A stretch of 64,000 nucleotides of DNA from Cellulomonas sp. Leaf395. Its GTDB lineage: Bacteria > Actinomycetota > Actinomycetes > Actinomycetales > Cellulomonadaceae. The stretch lies in the NCBI RefSeq assembly GCF_001424125.1, contig NZ_LMQI01000003.1:345-64344 (forward strand), written 5' to 3'. This document shows, piece after piece, positions 57,383 to 64,000 of this stretch. Below the pieces are notes generated by a model, which did no database searches, was not told where the DNA came from, and saw only the letters and a program-made list of their open reading frames with translations. Made by a program: the position numbers and the translations under genes. Numbering within the stretch: the stretch's first letter is position 1; every line of letters starts with the position of its first letter.

Positions 57383-59043
57383 TGCGGATCATGGCGCAGA
57401 TGTCGATGGTCATGAACCTCGACAAGTGCATCGGCTGTCACACCTGCTCGGTCACGTGCAAGCAGGCGTGGACGAACCGCGCGGGCACCGAGTACGTCTG
57501 GTTCAACAACGTGGAGACCCGCCCCGGGCAGGGGTACCCGCGCACGTACCAGGACCAGGAGCGCTGGCAGGGCGGCTGGACGCTGAACAAGCGCGGCCGG
57601 CTCAAGCTCCGGGCAGGCGGTCGGCTGAAGAACCTGGCGACGATCTTCGTCAGCCCGAAGATGCCGTCGCTCGACGACTACTACGAGCCGTGGACGTACG
57701 ACTACGAGACGCTGACCACCGCGCCGCTGCAGGAGCACACCCCGGTGGCCCGGCCGCGGTCGCTGATCAGCGGTGAGCCGATGCAGATCGGGTGGAGCGC
57801 CAACTGGGACGACGACCTCGGGGGCAGTGCGGCGACCCTCGTGGGCGACCCGATCCTGGCCAGGGTGTCCGAGAAGATCACGTTCGAGCTCGAGCAGACG
57901 TTCATGTTCTACCTGCCGCGCATCTGCGAGCACTGCCTCAACCCGTCGTGCGCCGCGTCGTGCCCGTCGGGGGCCATCTACAAGCGGGCCGAGGACGGGA
58001 TCGTGCTGGTCGACCAGGACCAGTGCAAGGGCTGGCGCAAGTGCGTGACGGGGTGCCCGTACAAGAAGATCTACTTCAACCACCGCACGGGCAAGGCCGA
58101 GAAGTGCACGTTCTGCTTCCCGCGCATCGAGGTGGGCCTGCCGACGGTCTGCTCGGAGACGTGCGTCGGCCGCCTGCGGTACCTGGGCCTCGTGCTGTAC
58201 GACGCCGACAAGGTGCTGGAGGCGGCGTCGGTGACCGACGAGCACGACCTCTTGGAGGCGCAGCGGGGAGTGTTCTGCGACCCGCACGACCCCGCGGTGG
58301 TCCGGGAGGCCGAGCGTGCGGGCATCCCTCGCGACTGGATCGAGGCCGCCCAGCGCTCCCCGATCTGGTCCCTGATCAGCACCTACAAGGTGGCGCTGCC
58401 CCTGCACCCGGAGTACCGGACCATGCCGATGGTCTGGTACATCCCGCCGCTGTCGCCCGTGGTGGACGCGGTCGCGGAGACGGGGGAGGACGCGGAGGCC
58501 AAGGGCAACCTGTTCGCGGCCATCGACCAGCTCCGCATCCCGGTCGAGTACCTCGCGGAGCTGTTCACGGCCGGCGACACCGCCCCGGTCACGGGCGTGC
58601 TCAAGAAGCTCGCCGCGATGCGCTCGTACATGCGGGACATCTCGATGGGCCGCGACGCCGACCCGACGATCCCCGCGGCGGTGGGCATGACCGAGCAGGA
58701 CATGCTCGACATGTACCGGCTGCTGGCCATCGCCAAGTACGACGAGCGGTACGTGATCCCGTCCGCGCACGCCGAGGCCGCGCACGACCTGGAGGAGCTG
58801 GCCACCGAGTGCAGCCTCGACTACGAGGGCGGGCCGGGCATGGGCGGGTCCGGGCCGTTCGGCGAGGGGTCGGGGTCGAACACCCCGCTGGCGGTCGAGA
58901 ACTTCCGGGCGCTCAAGGACCGTCAGACCGCCGACGAGGTGACCCCGACCGGCGGGCAGGGCGGACGCGTGAACCTGCTCAACTGGGACGGCAAGGGAGC
59001 ACCCCCGCCAGGTCTGTTCCCCGAGCGGAAGGACCCGTCATGA
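57382..59043 (+). CDS. narH: Respiratory nitrate reductase beta subunit
   Basis: A 553-residue electron-transfer subunit with four iron-sulfur clusters. The four Cys groups are all visible: CIGCHTCSVTCKQAW, CEHCLNPSCAASCPSG, CKGWRKCVTGCPYKK (Trp in place of one Cys, giving the [3Fe-4S] centre) and CTFCFPR with SETCVGR. It passes electrons from the NarI hemes to NarG. An in-frame ATG three codons later (MAQMSM) is an alternative start, but 57382 gives the TGATG coupling with narG. The C-terminus is slightly extended and Gly/Pro-rich (GGPGMGGSGPFGEGSGSN). It overlaps narJ by 4 bases. Confidence 0.97.
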   Translation: MRIMAQMSMVMNLDKCIGCHTCSVTCKQAWTNRAGTEYVWFNNVETRPGQGYPRTYQDQERWQGGWTLNKRGRLKLRAGGRLKNLATIFVSPKMPSLDDYYEPWTYDYETLTTAPLQEHTPVARPRSLISGEPMQIGWSANWDDDLGGSAATLVGDPILARVSEKITFELEQTFMFYLPRICEHCLNPSCAASCPSGAIYKRAEDGIVLVDQDQCKGWRKCVTGCPYKKIYFNHRTGKAEKCTFCFPRIEVGLPTVCSETCVGRLRYLGLVLYDADKVLEAASVTDEHDLLEAQRGVFCDPHDPAVVREAERAGIPRDWIEAAQRSPIWSLISTYKVALPLHPEYRTMPMVWYIPPLSPVVDAVAETGEDAEAKGNLFAAIDQLRIPVEYLAELFTAGDTAPVTGVLKKLAAMRSYMRDISMGRDADPTIPAAVGMTEQDMLDMYRLLAIAKYDERYVIPSAHAEAAHDLEELATECSLDYEGGPGMGGSGPFGEGSGSNTPLAVENFRALKDRQTADEVTPTGGQGGRVNLLNWDGKGAPPPGLFPERKDPS

Positions 59044-59657
59044 AGCGCGACGACGCCCGCGCCACGGCCCTGACGCATCGGATCGCGGCGCTGCTCCTGG
59101 AGTACCCCACGGCGGAGCTCGTGGCCCAGGTGCCCGACCTGCGCGCCGTCGCACCGACCCGTGCGTTCGACGTGCTGCTCGACCATCTGGCGACCACACC
59201 CCTCGCTGGGCCCGGGGGCCTCACAGCCGAGTACGTCGACACCTTCGACCTGCGTCGCAAGATCTGCCTGCACCTGACGTACTACGCGTACGGCGACACC
59301 CGGGAGCGGGGGATGGCGCTGCTCGCGTTCAAGCGGGCGTACCGGGCGGCCGGCCTGGAGGTCAGTCCCGACGAGCTGCCCGACCACCTGTGCGTCGTGC
59401 TGGAGTTCAGCGCGACGGGTGACGTCGAGGCGGGCACCCGGCTGCTGCTCGAGCACCGGGCGGGTCTGGAGCTGCTGCGGCTCGCGCTGCTGGACCGTGG
59501 CTCGCCGTGGGCCGGCGCGCTCACCGCCGTCTGCTCGACGCTCCCTGCGCTGCGTGGCGACGAGCGGGAGGCCGTAGCCCGGCTGGCCGCGGAAGGCCCT
59601 CCCGGTGAGCAGGTGGGCCTGGAGCCGTACGGCGCGATGGCGGGGATGCCCCGATGA
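59040..59657 (+). CDS. narJ: Nitrate reductase assembly chaperone
   Basis: A 205-residue soluble, all-helical chaperone that is needed to insert the molybdenum cofactor into NarG before membrane docking. NarJ features are HRIAALLLEYPTAELVAQVP, AEYVDTFDLRRKICLHLTYY (the conserved core) and YGDTRERGMALLAFKRAYRA, then DELPDHLCVVLEF. Length is typical. It starts at ATG 59040 inside the narH stop (ATGA) and overlaps narI by 4 bases, so its synthesis is coupled to the structural subunits. Confidence 0.95.
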   Translation: MKRDDARATALTHRIAALLLEYPTAELVAQVPDLRAVAPTRAFDVLLDHLATTPLAGPGGLTAEYVDTFDLRRKICLHLTYYAYGDTRERGMALLAFKRAYRAAGLEVSPDELPDHLCVVLEFSATGDVEAGTRLLLEHRAGLELLRLALLDRGSPWAGALTAVCSTLPALRGDEREAVARLAAEGPPGEQVGLEPYGAMAGMPR

Positions 59658-60397
59658 GCGGCGTCCTGCTGTGGGTCGTCATCCCGTACGTGTGCCTCGC
59701 GTTCTTCGTGTTCGGTCACGTCTGGCGGTACCGCTACGACAAGTTCGGCTGGACCACGCGCTCGTCGCAGCTGTACGAGAGCCGGCTGCTGCGCTGGGGC
59801 AGCCCGCTGTTCCACTTCGGGATCCTCGCCGTGTTCTTCGGGCACGTGATGGGCCTGGGCATCCCGGAGAGCTGGACGTCGGCGGTCGGGATCTCGGAGG
59901 AGCTCTATCACGTCATGGCGGTGAGCATCGGTGCCGTCGCGGGGTTCTGCACGCTGGTCGGACTCGCGCTGCTCATCTACCGGCGCCGCACGACCGGGCC
60001 CGTGTTCAGCGCGACCACGCAGATGGACAAGGTCATGTACCTGTTCCTCGCGCTGGTGATCGTGCTCGGCGTCTGGAACACGGTGGCCGGGTCGGTGCTC
60101 AACCTCAACGGCGACTACGACTACCGCACGGGGGTGTCCGAGTGGTTCCGCGGCATCTTCCTGTTCCAGCCGAGGCCGGAGCTGATGGTCGACGCGCCGT
60201 TCGGGTTCCAGGCGCACGCCATGGTGGCGATGCTCCTGTTCTCCCTGTGGCCGTTCACGCGGTTGGTGCACGTGCTGAGCGTGCCGATCTTCTACCTGTG
60301 GCGCCCGTACGTGGTCTACCGCAGCCGGTCCGACCGCACCGGGAGCCGGGCGACGCGGCCCGGCTGGAGCCCGTCGGACGACAAGGTGCGCCGGTAG
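59654..60397 (+). CDS. narI: Respiratory nitrate reductase gamma subunit (cytochrome b)
   Basis: A 247-residue membrane subunit with five predicted helices that takes electrons from quinol and hands them to NarH. Heme-ligand histidines are expected in SPLFHFGILAVFFGHVMG and in the late QAHAMVAMLLFSLWPFTRLV and HVLSVPIF. The segment RYRYDKFGWTTRSSQLYESR after helix 1 is typical of NarI. Length agrees with the family (about 225-250). It closes the nar operon; the stop is 6 bases from the stop of a small convergent gene. Confidence 0.95.
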   Translation: MSGVLLWVVIPYVCLAFFVFGHVWRYRYDKFGWTTRSSQLYESRLLRWGSPLFHFGILAVFFGHVMGLGIPESWTSAVGISEELYHVMAVSIGAVAGFCTLVGLALLIYRRRTTGPVFSATTQMDKVMYLFLALVIVLGVWNTVAGSVLNLNGDYDYRTGVSEWFRGIFLFQPRPELMVDAPFGFQAHAMVAMLLFSLWPFTRLVHVLSVPIFYLWRPYVVYRSRSDRTGSRATRPGWSPSDDKVRR

Positions 60398-60403
60398 CTC
60401 CCG

Positions 60404-60643
60404 CTAGCCGCGCGGGGGGTGCAGGCGGTCCGTCGCCTCGGCCAGGAGCCGCTCAAGTACCGCGTGCCGGTCCAGGGCACGGCACAGCGCGTCGTCGTCG
60501 TGCCCACGGCGGGCGTCGTCGACGTCGTGGTGTGCCTTGCTCGTGGCGGCCGCGAGCTTGAACCAGGAGGCGCCCGCCACCTCGCGACGGACCTGCGCCT
60601 CGGTCTCCGGCTCGATCCGGTGGTGCTGATCGACGACCGTCAT
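60404..60643 (-). CDS. Small acidic/His-rich helical protein, unknown
   Basis: A 79-residue protein predicted to be helical: EPETEAQVRREVAGASWFKL, AAATSKAHHDVDDARRGHDD and DALCRALDRHAVLERLLAEA. It has several histidines and a single Cys, and no transmembrane segment. No family is recognised. The ATG at 60643 is preceded by AAGGGGGTCGAGG, which supports this start over longer in-frame ATG and GTG codons. It is convergent with narI. Confidence 0.55.
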   Translation of the reverse strand: MTVVDQHHRIEPETEAQVRREVAGASWFKLAAATSKAHHDVDDARRGHDDDALCRALDRHAVLERLLAEATDRLHPPRG

Positions 60644-60878
60644 GTCCTCGACCCCCTTCGTCCAGTTCTCCGTTCCCATGCTGCTCGCGACCACCCACAT
60701 CGGGTCGGCAGACACGCGCGAGCGCCACCCATCAAGAGCAACCAGATGCCCGTCACGTACATTCGGCTCCGAGCCCGAGTGTCCCGTCTTCACCCGTTCT
60801 GTCCCGGTTTCGCGGGCGTAAACTGGACGATCGGGCATCCACCCGGGAGTGCCCCGTGCGACGCGAGGGAGTCGTGCG

Positions 60879-61418
60879 ATGAGGCGAGCATTCCTGTCGG
60901 TCCTCCTGCTGGTGAGCGTGTTCCTGCTCGTCCCGGCGTCGCCTGCCACGGCGGCTCCGTACTGCGGCCTCGTGTGGGGCTCGCTGGAGAAGACGGCTCC
61001 GGGCCTGTCTGCGGCACCGGTGGTGAACGTCCGCACCGGACGGCACTCCTGCTACGACCGGCTCGTGATCGACGTGGCCGGTGACGTCGGCGGGTACACG
61101 GTGGCCTACGTGCCCGTCGTGGTCCAGGACGGCTCCGGCCTCCCGATCCCGACCCGCGGAGGCGCGGCCCTGCAGATCACCGTGAACGACCCGTCCTACG
61201 ACGCGAGCTACCAGGCGACGTACAGCCCCGCCAACCCGCTCGAGCTGCGCAACGTGACGGGCTACCGCACGTTCCGGCAGGTCGTGTACGCGGGGTCCTT
61301 CGAGGGCTACACGAGCCTCGGGCTCGGCGTCCGGGCGCGACTGCCGTTCCGGGTGTTCACGCTCGACGGCCCGGGCACGTCATCCCGCCTGGTGGTGGAC
61401 GTCGCGCACCGCTGGTGA
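60879..61418 (+). CDS. Secreted AMIN-like domain protein
   Basis: A 179-residue exported protein. The signal peptide is RRAFLSVLLLVSVFLLVPAS with cleavage after ATA. The mature part is a beta-rich domain resembling the actinobacterial AMIN-like family: VVNVRTGRHSCYDRLVIDVA, GGYTVAYVPVVVQDGSG, GGAALQITVNDPSY, YRTFRQVVYAGSFEGYTSLG and FRVFTLDGPGTSSRLVVDVA. AMIN-type domains bind cell-wall material in some proteins, but the role here is unknown. Two Cys (YCGLVWG, HSCYDR) probably form a disulfide. Start 60879 has GAGGGAG upstream. It abuts a convergent hydrolase gene with no gap. Confidence 0.78.
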   Translation: MRRAFLSVLLLVSVFLLVPASPATAAPYCGLVWGSLEKTAPGLSAAPVVNVRTGRHSCYDRLVIDVAGDVGGYTVAYVPVVVQDGSGLPIPTRGGAALQITVNDPSYDASYQATYSPANPLELRNVTGYRTFRQVVYAGSFEGYTSLGLGVRARLPFRVFTLDGPGTSSRLVVDVAHRW

Positions 61419-62195
61419 TCAGGCCAGCAGCTCGCGCACGACCGCTGCGGTGGCCTCCGCGGGGATGCCGTGGTCGGCGCCCCCGGGGACCACGACGTGG
61501 CGGGCGTGCGGCAGCAGCGCGGCCAGCGCGGCGGCGGACTCCGGCAGGCCGGGCCACGTCTGCGCGCCGGTGATGACGACCGTCGGGACGTCGACCGCGC
61601 GCATCGCGGGCGTCGGCACGCCGAGCACCGAGGTGACGGTCGCGTCGTAGACGGTGCTCTGCGCGATCGCGACCAGCGACGCCCAGGCGGGCGAGCTGCG
61701 GAACTGCTCGACCACGCCCGGGGGGATGCCGACACCCTCGGTCTGGAACAGCGCGACGGCGTCGCCCGGCCGCCCGTCGGCGATCAGCGCCGTCAGCCGC
61801 GCCGGCAGGTCGGCCGGTCGCGCGGGCAGGGTGCCCAGCGCGAACGGCGCCTCGTAGAGCGCGAGGTGCGTGACAGGGACGCCGGCCGCGGCCGCCGCGA
61901 GCGCCAGGTTGCCGCCGGAGGAGAACCCGAACACCGCCGCGCTGCCGCCCGCGACGTCGATGACCGCGGCGAGGTCCTCGATCTCCCGCTCGATCGCGTA
62001 CGGCGCGGTGTCGCCGCTGCGCCCGCGTGCGCGGCGGTCGTAGGTGACCACCGTGCGGTCGGGCTCCAGCAGCGCCGCGAGGTCGGCGCACGTGGTGTGG
62101 TCGTTGAACGCGCCCGTCGCGAACACGACGGCCGGGCCGGTCCCGGCGCGCACGTAGGCGATCGTGGTGCCGTCGGCGGAGGTGAGGGTCTGCAT
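61419..62195 (-). CDS. Alpha/beta-fold hydrolase
   Basis: A 258-residue enzyme. The N-terminus TLTSADGTTIAYVRAGTGPA is the usual first strand pair. The oxyanion region is VVFATGAFNDHTTC. The nucleophile elbow reads FGFSSGGNLAL with catalytic Ser in GFSSG, and TVVTYDRRARGRSGDT precedes it. The acid is probably the Asp/Glu near VVITGAQTWPGLPES and the catalytic His in GGADHGIPAE. Substrate unknown. Start 62195 has AGGAGT upstream; a longer in-frame start at 62231 lacks support. It is divergent from the YCII/sigma pair. Confidence 0.88.
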   Translation of the reverse strand: MQTLTSADGTTIAYVRAGTGPAVVFATGAFNDHTTCADLAALLEPDRTVVTYDRRARGRSGDTAPYAIEREIEDLAAVIDVAGGSAAVFGFSSGGNLALAAAAAGVPVTHLALYEAPFALGTLPARPADLPARLTALIADGRPGDAVALFQTEGVGIPPGVVEQFRSSPAWASLVAIAQSTVYDATVTSVLGVPTPAMRAVDVPTVVITGAQTWPGLPESAAALAALLPHARHVVVPGGADHGIPAEATAAVVRELLA

Positions 62196-62338
62196 GGGGA
62201 CTCCTGGGTGTGGTCGGGCTGCTCTCACCAAGGGGACGAAGAGTGCTGCCGCCGATGGACACGTCGCGCGATGCTGTCCATCGTGGCGCTCGCTGCTCGT
62301 CCAGGGGGAGGACCACCCGTCGACAGTCAGGAGCCGTC

Positions 62339-62677
62339 ATGCAGTACCTGTTGCTCATCAGTGCCGACGAGGACCTCGCGGTGACCCGGATGCGCGACGG
62401 GGCGTTCGCCTCGTTCGACACCTGGATCGCCGACCTCGAGCAGCGCGGGGTGCTGCGCGCCCACGTCGGGCTGCACGAGAGCGCGACCGCGACGACCGTG
62501 CGGCTGCGCGACGGCGAGGTCCTGCTGACCGACGGCCCGTTCGCCGAGGGGCGCGAGCAGGTGGGCGGGCTCGCGGTCGTGGACTGCACCGACCTGGACG
62601 AGGCGGTGGCGATCGCGGCGGCGCACCCCGCGGCGGCGTTCGGGCAGGTGGAGGTCAGGCCGGTGCGGGTCTCGTGA
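62339..62677 (+). CDS. YCII-related (DGPF) protein, partner of an ECF42-type sigma factor
   Basis: A 112-residue protein of the YCII/DGPF family. The motif VLLTDGPFAEGREQVGGLAV is diagnostic, and MQYLLLISADEDLAVTRMRD is the first strand-helix. The family is a ferredoxin-like dimer of unknown activity, encoded next to ECF42-type sigma factors in many actinobacteria and proteobacteria. It overlaps the sigma gene by 4 bases (GTGA), so both are made together. CAGGAG precedes the ATG. Confidence 0.92.
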   Translation: MQYLLLISADEDLAVTRMRDGAFASFDTWIADLEQRGVLRAHVGLHESATATTVRLRDGEVLLTDGPFAEGREQVGGLAVVDCTDLDEAVAIAAAHPAAAFGQVEVRPVRVS

Positions 62678-63882
62678 CCGATGACGTCGAGAGGGCGCTG
62701 GCGGACACGTTCGCGCAAGACTGGGGGCGCCTCGTCGCCACCCTGATCCGGCTCACGGGCGACTGGGACCTCGCCGAGGAGTGCACCCAGGACGCGTTCG
62801 CCGCCGCCCTGCGCACGTGGCGTCGCGACGGGATCCCCGACGTCCCGCGCGCCTGGCTCACGACGACCGCGCGGAACCGGGCGGTCGACCGGATCCGTCG
62901 CGAGCGCGTCGGCGCGGAGAAGGTGCGCTCGCTCGTCGTGCAGACCGACGAGCTCGACCTGGACGTGATGGACAGCGGGATCGCCGACGACCGGCTCCGG
63001 CTGCTGTTCACGTGCTGCCACCCCGCGCTGTCGCTGTCCTCGCGCGTCGAGCTGGCACTGCGGACCCTGTGCGGTCTGACGACGGCGGAGGTCGCCCGCC
63101 TGTTCGCGGTGTCCGAGGCGACGATGGCCAAGCGGCTGGTCCGGACCAAGCACAAGATCGCCGTGGCGGGCATCCCGTACCAGGTACCGTCCGCAGCGCG
63201 GCTTCCCGAGCGCACGCCCGCTGTGCTCGCGGTGCTCTACCTGATGTTCACCGAGGGCTACGCGGCGACGGCCGGGCCGCACCTGGTGCGGGTCGACCTG
63301 TGTCACGAGGCGATCGACCTGGCCCGGGCGCTGGCCGCACTGGTGCCGGACGACCCGGAGGTCGCGGGCGTGCTCGCGCTGATGCTGCTCCAGCACGCCC
63401 GGGCGTCGGCCCGCACGGACGTCGACGGCGTCCTCGTCCCGCTGGAGGAGCAGGATCGCGCCGCGTGGGACCGCGCCGCGATCGACGCGGGTCTGGCGCA
63501 GCTGCGCCGGGCGGTCCGTCGTGAGCGCGTCGGCCCGTACCAGCTGCAGGCGCTGATCGCGGCGTGCCACGCGACCGCGCCGACCTCCGCGGACACGGAC
63601 TGGGTCAGGATCGTGAGTCTGTACGACGAGCTCGTGGCCGTCCTGCCGTCGGCCGCCGTGCAGGTGAACCGGGCGGTCGCGATCGGCATGGCTCGCGGGC
63701 CGCAGGCGGGTCTCGACGCACTGGACGGGACGCCCGACCACCCGCTGCGTCATGCTGTCCGCGCCGATCTGCTGCGTCGGCTCGGTCGCGCCGACGAGGC
63801 TGCGTCCGCCTACCGCGAGGCGCTCACGCGGACGGCCAACCAGGCCGAGCGGGCCTACCTCGAGCGCAGGTTGCGCGCCTGA
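62674..63882 (+). CDS. ECF42-type RNA polymerase sigma factor with C-terminal TPR-like extension
   Basis: A 402-residue sigma factor. Region 2: LVATLIRLTGDWDLAEECTQ, DAFAAALRTWRRDGIPDVPR and AWLTTTARNRAVDRIRRERV. Region 4: LLFTCCHPALSLSSRVELAL, then RTLCGLTTAEVARLFAVSEA and TMAKRLVRTKHKIAVAGIPY. From about residue 190 a long helical extension follows, with LYLMFTEGYAATAGPHLVRV (DUF6596-like) and TPR-like helices to YREALTRTANQAERAYLERR. This layout with an adjacent DGPF protein marks the ECF42 group, which has no dedicated membrane anti-sigma factor; the extension is thought to be needed for activity. It starts at GTG 62674 in the YCII stop. Confidence 0.93.
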   Translation: MTDDVERALADTFAQDWGRLVATLIRLTGDWDLAEECTQDAFAAALRTWRRDGIPDVPRAWLTTTARNRAVDRIRRERVGAEKVRSLVVQTDELDLDVMDSGIADDRLRLLFTCCHPALSLSSRVELALRTLCGLTTAEVARLFAVSEATMAKRLVRTKHKIAVAGIPYQVPSAARLPERTPAVLAVLYLMFTEGYAATAGPHLVRVDLCHEAIDLARALAALVPDDPEVAGVLALMLLQHARASARTDVDGVLVPLEEQDRAAWDRAAIDAGLAQLRRAVRRERVGPYQLQALIAACHATAPTSADTDWVRIVSLYDELVAVLPSAAVQVNRAVAIGMARGPQAGLDALDGTPDHPLRHAVRADLLRRLGRADEAASAYREALTRTANQAERAYLERRLRA

Positions 63883-63886
63883 GGCC

Positions 63887-63892
63887 TACTGT
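63887..63892 (+). promoter_or_regulatory. -10 element of a leaderless promoter at the right edge
   Basis: TACTGT ends six bases before the ATG at 63899, like several other genes in the window. Confidence 0.45.
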
Positions 63893-63898
63893 CGCCGG

Positions 63899-64000
63899 AT
63901 GGGGCCGGTGCGTCGCATGCAGCAGGTGGAGGTGGTCGACGATGGCCATCTGATCTCCGCTGCGGACGGGCCGCGGGCCTCCGGACGCGCCCGCCGTTGG
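63899..64000 (+). CDS. Start of a gene leaving the window, unknown
   Basis: An open frame of 34 codons from ATG 63899 to the window end, with no stop. It begins MGPVRRMQQVEVVDDGHLIS. The support for being real is a leaderless -10 hexamer at the right distance and actinobacterial codon bias. Too little sequence is present to name a family. Confidence 0.45.
   Translation, partial: MGPVRRMQQVEVVDDGHLISAADGPRASGRARRW

Noticed and set aside
60400..60416. CCCGC / GCGGG hairpin as terminator of the nar operon
   Set aside because: Only a 5-bp stem with a 7-base loop inside the end of the convergent small gene; too weak to support.

Overview
The window is a single stretch of very GC-rich (roughly 70 % or more) bacterial chromosome. 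Codons end mostly in G or C, GTG starts are common, and neighbouring genes often share 4-base ATGA/GTGA junctions. A GlnX-GlnH-PknG block, a DUF7455-type zinc protein, TetR/NarL regulators, secreted arabinan- and glucan-type hydrolases and many leaderless starts point to an actinobacterium. A Cellulomonas-like member of the Micrococcales is my best guess, from gene content only. No insertion sequence, prophage, CRISPR array or rRNA was seen. Coding density is high and no gap between genes exceeds about 240 bases.

Layout. 1-8.7 kb: carbohydrate and ion genes: the end of a GH31 glycosidase, a membrane protein, a CPA1 antiporter, an aldose-1-epimerase and a 1,467-residue secreted GH51 arabinofuranosidase behind a LacI-type operator. 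8.7-15.9 kb: housekeeping and stress genes (DUF808, YqgE, GNAT, DUF7455), a divergent tetR/FAD-monooxygenase pair with a striking triple repeat in its control region, a Tat-exported CotA-like multicopper oxidase and tRNA-Lys(UUU). 16-19.2 kb: a NarL-type two-component system and two small unknown proteins. 19.3-24.2 kb: a three-gene operon of EACC1-like protein, caspase with degenerate CHAT-like domain, and an all-helical repeat protein. This is the best candidate for an undescribed conflict or cell-death system. 24.4-39.4 kb: secreted 5'-nucleotidase, a second NarL two-component system, a ChrB-N/MFS pair, small membrane proteins, HNH, VOC, GNAT, SulP, SHOCT, and an ECF sigma factor with a membrane partner.

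39.6-51.7 kb: a ten-gene operon: telA, xpaC-like, AAA ATPase, glnX, glnH, coiled-coil protein, pknG, PP2C phosphatase, vWA protein and FHA protein. Seven of its nine internal junctions are 4-base overlaps, so it looks like one regulatory machine. GlnH/GlnX would sense an extracellular amino acid, PknG would phosphorylate, PP2C would reverse this, FHA would read phosphothreonine, and vWA/TelA/XpaC/AAA would be the output. PknG, PP2C and FHA each start with two zinc-ribbon cysteine sets, suggesting a shared docking surface.

52.3-60.4 kb: a rhomboid-like membrane protein and a complete respiratory nitrate operon narK-narGHJI. 60.4-64.0 kb: small proteins, an alpha/beta hydrolase, a YCII/ECF42-type sigma pair, and the start of a gene that leaves the window. 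At least eleven genes start 5-7 bases after a TANNNT -10 hexamer and lack a Shine-Dalgarno sequence, so leaderless transcription appears common here.
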